This document shows positions 46,930-56,612 of a DNA stretch of 64,000 nt, one piece after another. The stretch comes from Closterium sp. NIES-65. Taxonomy: Eukaryota; Streptophyta; Zygnematophyceae; Desmidiales; Closteriaceae. Below the pieces are notes generated by a model. It worked only from the letters and a program-made list of their open reading frames with translations. It searched no databases and had not been told where the DNA came from. Location: NCBI GenBank assembly GCA_948144175.1, contig CANXME010000244.1, forward strand, positions 1,606,501-1,670,500, in the 5' to 3' direction. A program made the translations under genes and the position numbers. Each line of letters starts with the position of its first letter. Position 1 is the first letter of the stretch.

Positions 46930-49900
46930 CAGCACCAATCCTCGGTCGACTTATGCTACCCTACCTGTTCCCCGACCTGTCCTCGTTTACCACTGCTGAG
47001 GACCTCATCTCTCACCTACACGCTAGTGACACTCGCCTTTGTGACGCCCTTCCAGCCGAGTTTCTCGTAGAGAACCACCCCTCGATGTACTTTACTCTCT
47101 ACTTCCTCATCACCCGCCTCCCTGACACTCTTCGCTCAGTCAGGGACCACTTCCTCGCCCTTGACCCCCATTCTCTCACTGTCAACGACCTCGAGAAGCA
47201 CCTCCTAGCAGACAAGAAGAACATTCTAGCTGTAGGTGCTGCTCGTGGCACTCCCCGCACTCCCCTCTTTGGGGGGTGCTCCCCCTCCCCTCTCACCCCT
47301 TCCTACGCCTCCGCAGCTGCTGCTGTCGACCTCCTTGGTGCTGAGAAGGTCGCAGCTACTTCTGCTCCGAGTGGGAAGCGCAGCGGCTTCAAGGGAGGCA
47401 AGGGTGGCAGGGGTGGCGGACGTGGCGGTGGAGGGGGCGCTGGTGGAGGCGGCGGGGGCGGTGGAGGTGGTGGCGGTGGTCGTGGGGGTGGAGGTAGGGG
47501 TGGGGGCGGTGGTGGTGCCGGGAGCGGTGGCGGTGGCAGCGGCGGGGGTGGCGGAGGGGGGAGTGGTGGTGGCGGCGGTGGTGGGGGCTTGGGTGAGGCC
47601 GGTGGTGGCCAGGGACAGCAGCAGCAGCAACGTCAGCGCCAGACCCCCACTTCCCAGCAGCTTCTTCACTGGTATGCCGGGCGTGGGGCGTCTGGGGGTC
47701 CTGGTAGCTGCCCCTATATCATTCGCACAAGTCCCCGCACTGGTCGTCAGTGCACAGGGTTTCACACTGAGTACCGCTGCTTCGCTCGGCTTAGCGACGC
47801 CTGGCGCGTCAAGTTTCCTGATGCTACTGAGTTCCCCAAATGGGCAGACCTGCTTAGGCGTGATGTACCTATCTTTGATCTTGACTATGAAACTATTCTT
47901 GATGCCATGTATGCATTGACTATTAGTGCTGAGGGTGACTGCTACTTCTGTGTGCCGCCTAACCCCGGTATAGGCCCAGGTATAGCGCCTGTGGCACTAG
48001 GTGCTTGTGAGTCTGTTCCCCCTGGTATTGCGTCCGCACAGGTCTTGCACACCTTCACACTTGACTCTGGTGCTTTCCCGCTGTTTCTTTCGCGACAGCA
48101 CCACAGTCACTCCCTCCCTGCACCTGTTCCTGTCTCAGTGGCTGACCCCTCTGGGGGCCCAGGTCTTACACGGTCTTCCACTGTGCTTCCGTGTCCGGCG
48201 GTCTCGTCTGGTGAGCTGTCTGGTCTCCACCTCCCCTTGTTCTCCACGAACTTGGTGAGCAACGCCGTCCTTCAGGATCACTGGGTTGACACCTTTACTC
48301 CTGGAGGACAGCGTGTGGCGATCTGCACGTGCTCCCGGACCAGCCGTCACCTGGCCACGTTCACACGTGCGCCTGGGTCCAGTCTGTACACCCTCACCAC
48401 TGCGTCGCGCTCCACCCCTTTGTCTCCCCACCTGTACGCGTCTGCTCAGGTAGCTCCCAGTGTGAGTGTCGCCGACTGTCGCGCGACACTCTCCTATGGC
48501 ACCACCGCCTTGGTCACCCCTCCCTGCCTCGCCTTCGTAGCATGCACTCTCGCTTCCTGGTCTCTGGCCTTCCCAGGTCAATCCCCACCCTCCCTCCCTC
48601 GCACCGCCCTGCATTCCTTGTGTCAGCGCGCCGCTCCTTACTCCTCCTCGTTCCCTCCCACAGAGGCTGCACTACAGACTCTCCACCTGGACGTGTGGGG
48701 CCCAGCCCACGTCCGTGGACAGGGCCACGAGCGGTATTTCCTGCTGGTTGTCGACGACTACACGCGTTACACCACGGTCTCCCCCTTGCAGCGCAAGGGA
48801 GAGGTCCCTCATGTTTTGATCCCCTGAATCCGCGCTGTTCATCTCCAGCTCCGCGAGCGGTTCCACTCGGACTTTCCTGTCCTGCGTCTGCACTCTGACA
48901 AGGGTGGTGAGTTCTCCTCAGACCTCTTGACAGCCTTCTGTGCGGAGCACGGCATCCGCCAAACGTTCACGCTTACGGTCTCTCCGCAGCATAATGGGGT
49001 TGTTGAGCGCCGCATTGGCTTAGTCATGGAGGTCGCTCGTACCTCCATGATCCATGCGGCTGCCCCCCATTTTCTGTGGCCGTTTGCGGTCCGGTACGCC
49101 GCGCATCAGCTCAACCTCTGGCCCCGTGTCTCCTTGCCGGAGACCTCGCCCACACTGCTGTGGACGGGGAAGGTTGGCGATGCGTCGCGTTTTCGGGTCT
49201 TGGGTGCTCGTGCCTTTTTCCGCGATACCACCGTGGACAAGCTCTTCGCTCAGCGTCGTGAGCCTGAATCAAGTCCTATCTCGCCTGTCCGTTCTGGTCG
49301 TTCCGGTCGTCGTGTTCCTCGTCCGCGTCAGCCGGCTGTCCCCGGCACCCACCTCGTAGTTCGTCGTCCTTCCTCTCCTCCGCAGCGTGCTCCTCTGCCT
49401 TCTCCACCTGTGTCCTCTCTGCCTAACGTTGCGGACCCTGAGTCTGACCAGTTTCGTACTACGCACCCTACTGTCACGCGTCTGTTAGTCGTTTGAGTCC
49501 ACTGCTGCGTCTGCCCTAGTCGCTAAACTTGTTGACTTTGCAAATACCTGTCGTCTAGAGTACGTTGCTAGTCTTGTTGCTGAGTCTGAGTCTGTCTATC
49601 CTCCGTCCGTCGGGGGTGAGTGTGCTCTTAGCACGGACGTTCTTGAGGACAGGCACGAGGACCTTGAGTGTCTTGCGGCCGCTGCGCCTCATCTCGTGGC
49701 CATGCTGCTTGCCCCTGAGGGAGACCCGGATGCACTAGACATCCCGACCCCGCGCTCTTACGCTGAGGCGATCGCGGGTGAGTACTCTTCTCAGTGGCAG
49801 ACAGCCATGGACGCAGAGATGGCATCCTGGAAGTCCACAGGCACCTACGTCGACGAGGTTCCCCCTCCTCGGGCGAACATCGTCGACGGCATGTGGATTT

Positions 49901-51654
49901 TCAGGGTGAAGCGACCGCCAGGTTCTCCGCCTGTCTTCAAGGCTCGTTACATTGCTTGAGGCTTCAGTCAGCGAGAGGGAGTTTACTTCTTCCAGACCTT
50001 CTCCCCCACCCCGAAGATGACCACCCTTCGGGTACTACTGCATGTTGCCGCTCAGCGTGACTACGAGCTTCACTCTCTTGACTTCAGCACAGCTTTCCTA
50101 CAGGGCAGCCTGCACGAGGAGATCTGGCTGCGCCGGCCGCCTGGCTTCACTGGGTCGTTCCCTCCTGGTACCCAGTGGAGTCTCCGGGGGCCGGTCTACA
50201 GTCTCCACCAGGCGCCATGTAAGTAGCACGACACACTGAGGACGACACTTGCGGCTCTTGGGTTTGCTCCTTCGACTGCTGACCCGTCGCTGTTTCTACG
50301 CACAGACACTTCGCTGCCCCCGTTCTACATCATCATGTACGTCGACGACTTGGTCTTTGTCACTGCTGACACTAAGGCTCTCGCCTTGGTGAAGTCGGAG
50401 CTGCAGAAGAGACACACGTGCACAGACCTGGGTGAGCTGCGCAGCTACCTTGGCTTGCAGATCACCCGGGACAGAGCACGCCGCACCATCACACTGACTC
50501 AGTCACACATGGTGCAGCAGGTCCTTCAGCGCTTCCGCTTCACATGGTCCTCGGCACAGGCCACTCCTCTGGCTACAAGTCATTCGCTCTCAGCTCCACC
50601 TTCGGATGAGTCCGTAGAGCCGAGTGGTCCTTACCCAGAGCTAGTTTGCTACCTCATGTACCAGATGACTTGCACTCGTCCTGACCTTGCGTACCCTCTT
50701 GGCCTTCTGGCTCACTACGTGGCTCCTGGTCGGCACCGAAAGGTGCACATGGATGTTGCTAAGAGGGTACTGCGCTACTTGTGCAGTACATCAGGCATGG
50801 GGCTCGTGCTTGGAGGACGGGGCGACGTTGTCCTCACTGGTCACTTAGACGCTTCTTGGGTTGACGACCAGGCTACGCAGCGGTCGTCATAGGGTTACAC
50901 CTTCAGTCTTGGCTCTGGCTCTGTTTCTTGGCGGTCTACTCGCTCGTCTTCTGATCTTGGCTCCAGTTGTGAGGCTGAGATCTACGCCATAGCCATGACT
51001 GCACAGGAGTTACGCTGGCTCACCTACCTGCTGACCGACTTGGGAGAGAGACTTCGTTCTCGTCCAGTTCTGTACGTCGACAACAAGGCAGCGATTGCCT
51101 TGTGTCACGAGCACAAACTGGAGCACAGAACGAAGCACATCGCTCTGCGTTACTTCTTGGCTCGAGAGTTGCAGCAGCGGGGTCAGCTTCATCTTGCTCA
51201 CGTGGCCAGTCGGGCCAACACTGCTGATATATTCACCAAGGCCTTTCCGTCTAGTGATCATCTGCACTTTTGTACTTTGTTGGGCCTTGTGCCTACATTT
51301 CCACACTTGCTGTAGACTCTGCTTGTATTCTGATCAATATATATGTACCTGCATGCTTACACTTGCTAAGTAGAGATCACTGTACTGTTCTTGTTGTATA
51401 TATACCTCTGCATGTGAATTGGCCTTGTGGCCTTTTGCTTATGCTCAGTGTGTGTGGTGACGTTGTGATCCACCCTGAGCTTGCTTTGCTTTGCTTGACT
51501 GGTCTTGTGAGCTCTTGCTCTCCCCCACTTTGCCTATGGGGGTGTGTCAAAGATATGCATATGTTATATTTGTGGGTAGGGTGTAGTGGGGTAGATACTG
51601 TGGGGTATAACCCCTTAGGGTTTTCTCCTTGTACCAATTCTCTCGATAGTCAAC
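46930..51654 (+). mobile_element. Copia LTR retrotransposon F, 5'-truncated
   Basis: A plus-strand Copia of the same lineage as A, D, E and G. It enters in mid-Gag close behind phytocyanin gene 2 and has no 5' LTR or leader. Parts: Gag remainder with a long glycine tract and the atypical Cys/His motif (to about 47960), protease (near 48050), integrase (about 48490-49240), reverse transcriptase (about 49880-50650), RNase H (about 50830-51290), purine tract and a 3' LTR from 51545 to about 51654. It is broken, with several breaks. Age cannot be read from LTRs because only one remains. Confidence 0.9.
51545..51654 (+). repeat. 3' LTR of Copia element F
   Basis: It begins TGTCAAAGATATG right after the tract CTATGGGGGTG, as in E. 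The right end is placed at GTCAACA by analogy in length (about 110 bp) and CA ending; this border is approximate. Confidence 0.65.
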
Positions 51655-52017
51655 ATCATTGATGCCTAGATTCTAAGACCTCCCCAACCGTCCAAACCAA
51701 CAATCAAAGTGGGTGTGTGGCGAACGCCCCCATTTGTCCACCTCAACGAACTGCTCGATGACATATGGAAGTGGGGACGCAACTTCGTTCCCAGGCAAAG
51801 TTCTATCCCCAAGCCATGCCATCGCCATGCCGCGTTTTTCGAAGCACAGCGATGGCACAGCCGTCGCATTGCTGTTCAGAGGGGAACCTATGAACAAGCC
51901 ATTTGTTTGGCAAAGGCCCGTTTGAATACCCCCCCCCCCCCCATTTATCCCCTCCCGAACACACCTTCGTAGTGCCTCCCGCGCATGACTTGGTATCGGG
52001 GGTTGTATTTGAGATTG
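51655..52017. other. Intergenic stretch, no gene seen
   Basis: I see no recognisable gene between element F and the poly-T tract. A run of about 16 C at 51930-51945 is the only striking feature. Confidence 0.4.
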
Positions 52018-52215
52018 TTTTTTTTTTTTTTTTTTTTTTTTTTTCAAAATTCGCGCCACTAGATGAGGAAGGTGGGGCTGGGGGTTCCATATGCGGTTGT
52101 GAAATTTCCTGTTTTGGGGATTGAAGTTTCGCGGACCGCATTACGCCCAGACCTCTTGGGCGGGTTTCGACCCCGGTTCCGGATGCGGTCACCATGCCAA
52201 TGCCGCCAAAATGCT
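52018..52215 (-). mobile_element. Possible tRNA-derived SINE
   Basis: Read on the minus strand, a box-A-like TGGCATGGTGACC (near 52198) is followed about 15 bases later by a box-B-like GGGTCGAAACCC (near 52175), which differs from the Pol III consensus GGTTCGAAACC at one position, then about 120 bp of body and an A27 tail (52044-52018). This order is that of a tRNA-derived SINE. The A-to-B spacing is short and I found no clear flanking target duplication, so the call is tentative. Confidence 0.35.
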
Positions 52216-52616
52216 GTCGTTTTCTGAGTTGCTGGCGAACACCGCCATAAGTCTCATAATTAGTTGAGACATTTTAAGAGGTTTCTCCTACAGAGAAGCC
52301 TTGATGTTGTCCTGTCTCCTACGACCCCTATTCCCCGTGTTCGCGAAGCCTCCCACAATGCGAAACAAAATCCTTTCCTGTTACCACAATACAGCTCCAA
52401 AAGTCCGCGAGATTGTGCAGAGAGCAACACCTTCGTCAGTTGGATACCATTAATTGTACTTCGTCTAAATTCTGCCAAATTCGCACACGTCGCAAGTCGT
52501 CACAGCTGTTAGGGTATCCTACACCTTCCTCCAGCAACAACTTTCGGCAGGGATTTAGGCTTTGCAACTAAAGACGTATCTTGTTCTAGTTCTCTCCGCC
52601 TAATTCATCCAGCACG

Positions 52617-52793
52617 ATGAGCGGACCGGGCGAGTTCTTCAGGCGCAATGACGCGTATAGGCACCACCCGCTGCTGAAGAACCAGCTGCGACACGGCCTC
52701 CCAGGCTTAGGGATTGCCGTGTCGGCGTTTGCCGTCTACTTGTTTGTTGACGGCATGGCGTCGAAACTCGGAAGCAAGCCATCTGGGCATTGA
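52617..52793 (+). CDS. NDUFB3: Complex I subunit NDUFB3 (B12), 58 aa
   Basis: An uninterrupted 58-codon frame starting MSGPGEFFRRNDAYRHHP. It matches the plant B12 subunit of mitochondrial NADH dehydrogenase: GEFFRR near the N-terminus, an HP motif, then QLRHGLPGLGIA leading into one transmembrane helix (about residues 34-50, GIAVSAFAVYLFV). It is an accessory membrane-arm subunit of complex I in the inner mitochondrial membrane and needs no cleaved presequence. Plant versions are usually a little longer (about 65-72 residues) with a His-rich tail; here the tail is short and ends PSGH. No intron is needed. The start fits the family N-terminus exactly. Confidence 0.85.
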   Translation: MSGPGEFFRRNDAYRHHPLLKNQLRHGLPGLGIAVSAFAVYLFVDGMASKLGSKPSGH

Positions 52794-53556
52794 CGACACG
52801 CGCTTCCGTGCCGAATCTACAGTAGTTAGGACGACGTCTTGAGTCGTATGTAATTTCATATTCATTTCTTGAGCACCTGCGTGTGCGGATCTTATGTCGC
52901 GTACGAGATGACAGCCTCCTATATTGATGGAAAGTACTGCCTTGTTCAAATTCTACTGTACCAGCAGAATTCTTCGCTAATCGTGTGGTATTGAGTTACG
53001 CGCGTTCTAACCTTCTCTCACCCTTCTTTTCTTCGCCATTTCCGCACTTTGATCCAACGGTCAAGGAACGGCCTCTTTCCCGAACCGCCAGTCACCCTCA
53101 TCTCTTTTTCCCAACGATACCCGAAACCTTGCTCTCTGCTGCTTGCTCCCTTCACTTGAGCTGTTCCCTCCCGTGTCATTCTCCCGTGCCACTGTCACCG
53201 GCCCTTTCTCTATCGTGCATCCTGCTCGTCTTGGTTACCTCCTGTTCGCCTCCTGTGTTAACGTCTGCTGCATGAATCTACTTCTGTCTCCCCTCATACC
53301 AGTAACTTTTACCCTTCCCTCCTGCTCGCCTCCTGTGTTAACATCTCTCTCCCCTTTCATACTCATCTGTCACCCCTCCATTTGTTCATCCTTTGTCCCA
53401 TAGTCAGTCTCTGTGCCTCGTCAAGATTCCCGGCTTTTTTGTGAGGAGATTGAGGTGGTGGTGGTATGGTGCCGTGAAGGGGAGATGCCGGGTGGGGGGG
53501 GACAGAGAGGAGAGGGAGGTAGGTATATTGTTTCAGATGGTTTCTTTGTTTAACCT

Positions 53557-53808
53557 GTGGTACGTTATTCACGGACCCCTGGGAAGAGCATTGTTACATT
53601 CAGGCTAACGAGCTGTGTCCAGGGAGTTGCAACAAGCAGTCGTGCGCGTTATGGTAATACAGGGAAAAATCAACAGTTTTACTCGTTCAATTCAAGCCGC
53701 ACCAAGCCAGAACATGGCAAATCACATAATTACCAACAAGCCATTGATTATGGTACATCTGATCAGGACGTGGCTACAATGGTTGATTGCACCATCATGG
53801 ATTGTTGA
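53557..53808 (+). CDS. Unrecognised 83-aa frame, possibly an exon
   Basis: A polar, Ser/Asn/Gln/Asp-rich frame with no domain I know. A pyrimidine-poor but usable acceptor AG precedes position 53623 (GTGTCCAG), and composition is near 47% GC, lower than the surrounding repeats, which could mean a real last exon of 62 codons. No upstream partner exon is evident. Confidence 0.2.
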   Translation: MVRYSRTPGKSIVTFRLTSCVQGVATSSRARYGNTGKNQQFYSFNSSRTKPEHGKSHNYQQAIDYGTSDQDVATMVDCTIMDC

Positions 53809-53999
53809 AACTTGTATGGTGGTAAAGAGAAAACTGAAACAGCTGCTGGTTGGGGGAGTAGAGCCCTGCGGGCCCTGTGTGGGGCAACACGCACACGTCC
53901 TCGGTGGTTTTTCTGAGTCAATGCGTCAGAACCTTGTTGCGGCAGCACATACCACCAACAATGACACGTGTCATCTCATGTTGTCAGTAGATACCATAC

Positions 54000-54230
54000 C
54001 ACTTGCCACGACATCAAACCACATGGCACCACATCACACCACATGGCACCACATCACACCACATGGCACCACAGCACCCCACATGCCATAGCATCACATG
54101 GAGTCCATGAGCGAGGCGAGGATGAAGTTGGGGGTGAGATGGGGTACCTTGTGTGCAGCAAACAACCTCTGGCATGACACCACACCACACCACACCACAC
54201 CATACCATACCACACCACATGACACGCCAT
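54000..54230. repeat. CACCACATGGCAC-type short repeats
   Basis: Clusters of ACCACATGGCACCACATCAC (about 54010-54080) and of CACAC/CATAC pentamers (54180-54222) lie between the last U-box exon and its decayed 3' copy. Confidence 0.7.
54095..54140 (-). pseudogene. Third partial copy: end of U-box exon
   Basis: A near-exact repeat of the last about 45 bp of the terminal exon (encoding [13 protein letters not shown] and stop) lies about 130 bp beyond the real one, with flanking ATCACATGG also repeated. Confidence 0.8.
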
Positions 54231-54234
54231 GTCA

Positions 54235-54402
54235 TCACATGGAGTCCATGAGCGAGGCGAGGATGAAGTTGGGGGTGAGGGCGCGGTGGGGCAGGGGTTG
54301 GCCGGTGACAGGCGAGACCCCGCTGGTGGCGAGCCAAGTCTCAATGTACTCGCGCTCGTACGTGTGCCCGTCCGCTGCTACCACCGGATCGCGCATCCTC
54401 TC
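54235..54402 (-). CDS. Terminal U-box exon
   Basis: This exon follows an acceptor TATTGCAG and encodes 55 residues with the U-box signature [15 protein letters not shown], then a single W after IET, a TSG..PVTGQPL loop and the closing [15 protein letters not shown] before a TGA. The first residues of the U-box (RFVCPLSH) are at the end of the kinase exon, so the domain is split by an intron. The U-box recruits the ubiquitin-charged E2 enzyme. Confidence 0.85.
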   Translation of the reverse strand, partial: ERMRDPVVAADGHTYEREYIETWLATSGVSPVTGQPLPHRALTPNFILASLMDSM

Positions 54403-56530
54403 CTGCAATAGTCACAAAAAGAAGGAAGAAAAACAAGTACTTTTATTTGTGCTGCCAGGGGCTGTCCGGTGACAGGCGAGACCCCACTGGTGCAGGGCCA
54501 TGTCTCTATGGACTCGCGCTCGTACGTGTGCCCATCCGCTGCTACCACTGGGTCTCTCATCCTCTCCTGTGATAATCACAGCACAAGGAAAGCGGAAAGC
54601 AAGTAACGTCACATGTGATGTCAGCAGCTGCCAGGTGAGTGAGAGGCCAGGAGCACAAGGCGGCCACATGGAGGCCAGCTTTATTCGAGTGACTTTTGAG
54701 AATTCTCAAAAGTCACATGGAGGCCAGCTATATTCGAGTGACTTTTGAGAATTCTCATAAGTCACATGGAGGCCAGCTATATTCGTGTGACTTTTGAGAA
54801 TTCTCAAAAGTCACATGGAGGCCAGCTATATTCGTGTGACTTTTGAGAATTCTCAAAAGTCACATGGAGGCTTGGCCACGAGCTGCTGTGTATGAGAGAT
54901 AGAGTGCGTCTACATGGGTGAAGAGAGCGTGAAAGAGGGAGAGAGCGAGAAAGAGGGAGAGAGCGAGAAAGAGGGAGAGAGCGAGAAAGAGGGAGAGAGC
55001 GAGAAAGAGGGAGAGAGCGAGAAAGAGGGGGAGAGCAAGAAAGCAACACCTACATGAGACAGAGGGCACACAAACCGCCCGTCAAGCTCCTTAGCCCGCC
55101 TGTTCTTCTCCTCCATCGCCTCCTCTGCAATCTCCCCCAGCAGCGGGTGAATCTCCCCTCCCAGATCCGGCCTATTCACTCTCCTTCTCTCAATACACCG
55201 CACCAGCACCCTCGTCGCCCGCCTCACTAGCCTCTCCGGCCACTTCCCAGCCGACCGATCCAGGCTCTTCACAATCAAATCTGTCGCCTCCTCGGTGTTT
55301 CTCGTGCCCGTGCCGCACGCCGCCAGCAACCCGTGTACCAGCTTCACATTCTTCAGCCCTGTCAGCAGCTGCAGCGCGATCAGACCAAACGCGTAGATAT
55401 CCGATTTCACCGACAGCTCTCCCGTTTGAAGCTCCTCTGGGTCGATGTACCCGGCTGTGCCCCGCACCTTCCAGGTAACTGCCGAGACCTCGTTGGGGAT
55501 CAGCCGAGCGCGGCCCACGTCGGCGATTTTCGAGATGGAGTTGGCGTCTAGGAGAATGTTGTCGGGCTTTAAGTCCCGGTGGAGAATCGGCGGGTCATGC
55601 CGGTGCATGTAGAGCAGCGCGCCGGAGATCTCCGATATGATTCTGATTCGATCGTGCCAGGGGAGGGGCGGCGGAGGGTTGTCCCCCGCCCGGACGATCC
55701 TCTCCTGGAGATTCCCGCCCTGGAGGAATTCGTACACGATACAAGCTTCTTCCGGGCAGTGACCCATTAAGAGCACAATGTGTGGGTGCCGAACCTTGCT
55801 CAGAACCTCCACTTCGGTTCGGAATTCCGCCGGACCTTGGTCGCTGCCCTGTTCCAGTTTCTTGATTGCCACCAGGCACCCGAACAGCTGGCCTCGGTAT
55901 ACCGGACCGTACGCACCCCTTCCCAGAAGGTTCCCGTCGGAAAAGCCATCGGTGCATTCGAGGAGTTGGGGAAGGGAGAAGCGGCGGCAATCTGCGGAGG
56001 AGGAGGCATGGGCGGAGGGGTCGAGAGAGTCGGAGAGAGAAGGGGCGTGGAGGGAGGAGGAGTGGTGGCTGGGAGGGGGATGGAGGGAGGAGGAGGAGGT
56101 GATGTTGGGGGAGAGGTCTGTGGGTGTGTGGTGCTGGAGGGGTGATTGGAGGTGGGTGGGTGGGGGATGGATGAGGGAGGAGGGGAAAGAAGGAAGGGAT
56201 AGGATGGGGAAAAAGGAAACATGAAAGAGGGCGATAGAAAACGTTGGATGCTATCAGGTGGTTAGAAATCTATCAGGTGGTTAGAAATCTATCAGGTGGT
56301 TAGAAATCTATCAGGTGGTTAGAAATCTATCAGGTGGTTAGAAATCTATCAGGTGGTTAGAAATCTATCAGGTGGTTAGAAATCTATCAGGTGGTTAGAA
56401 ATCTATCAGGTGGTTAGAAATCTATCAGGTGGTTAGAAATCTTGTAAGAATTGATGCATTCCGCATTTGAAACGACGATGATGATGATCCCACAAAGGTG
56501 GTGGTTGAAACGTTTGTAAACGGTCATGTC

Positions 56531-56612
<82 letters not shown>

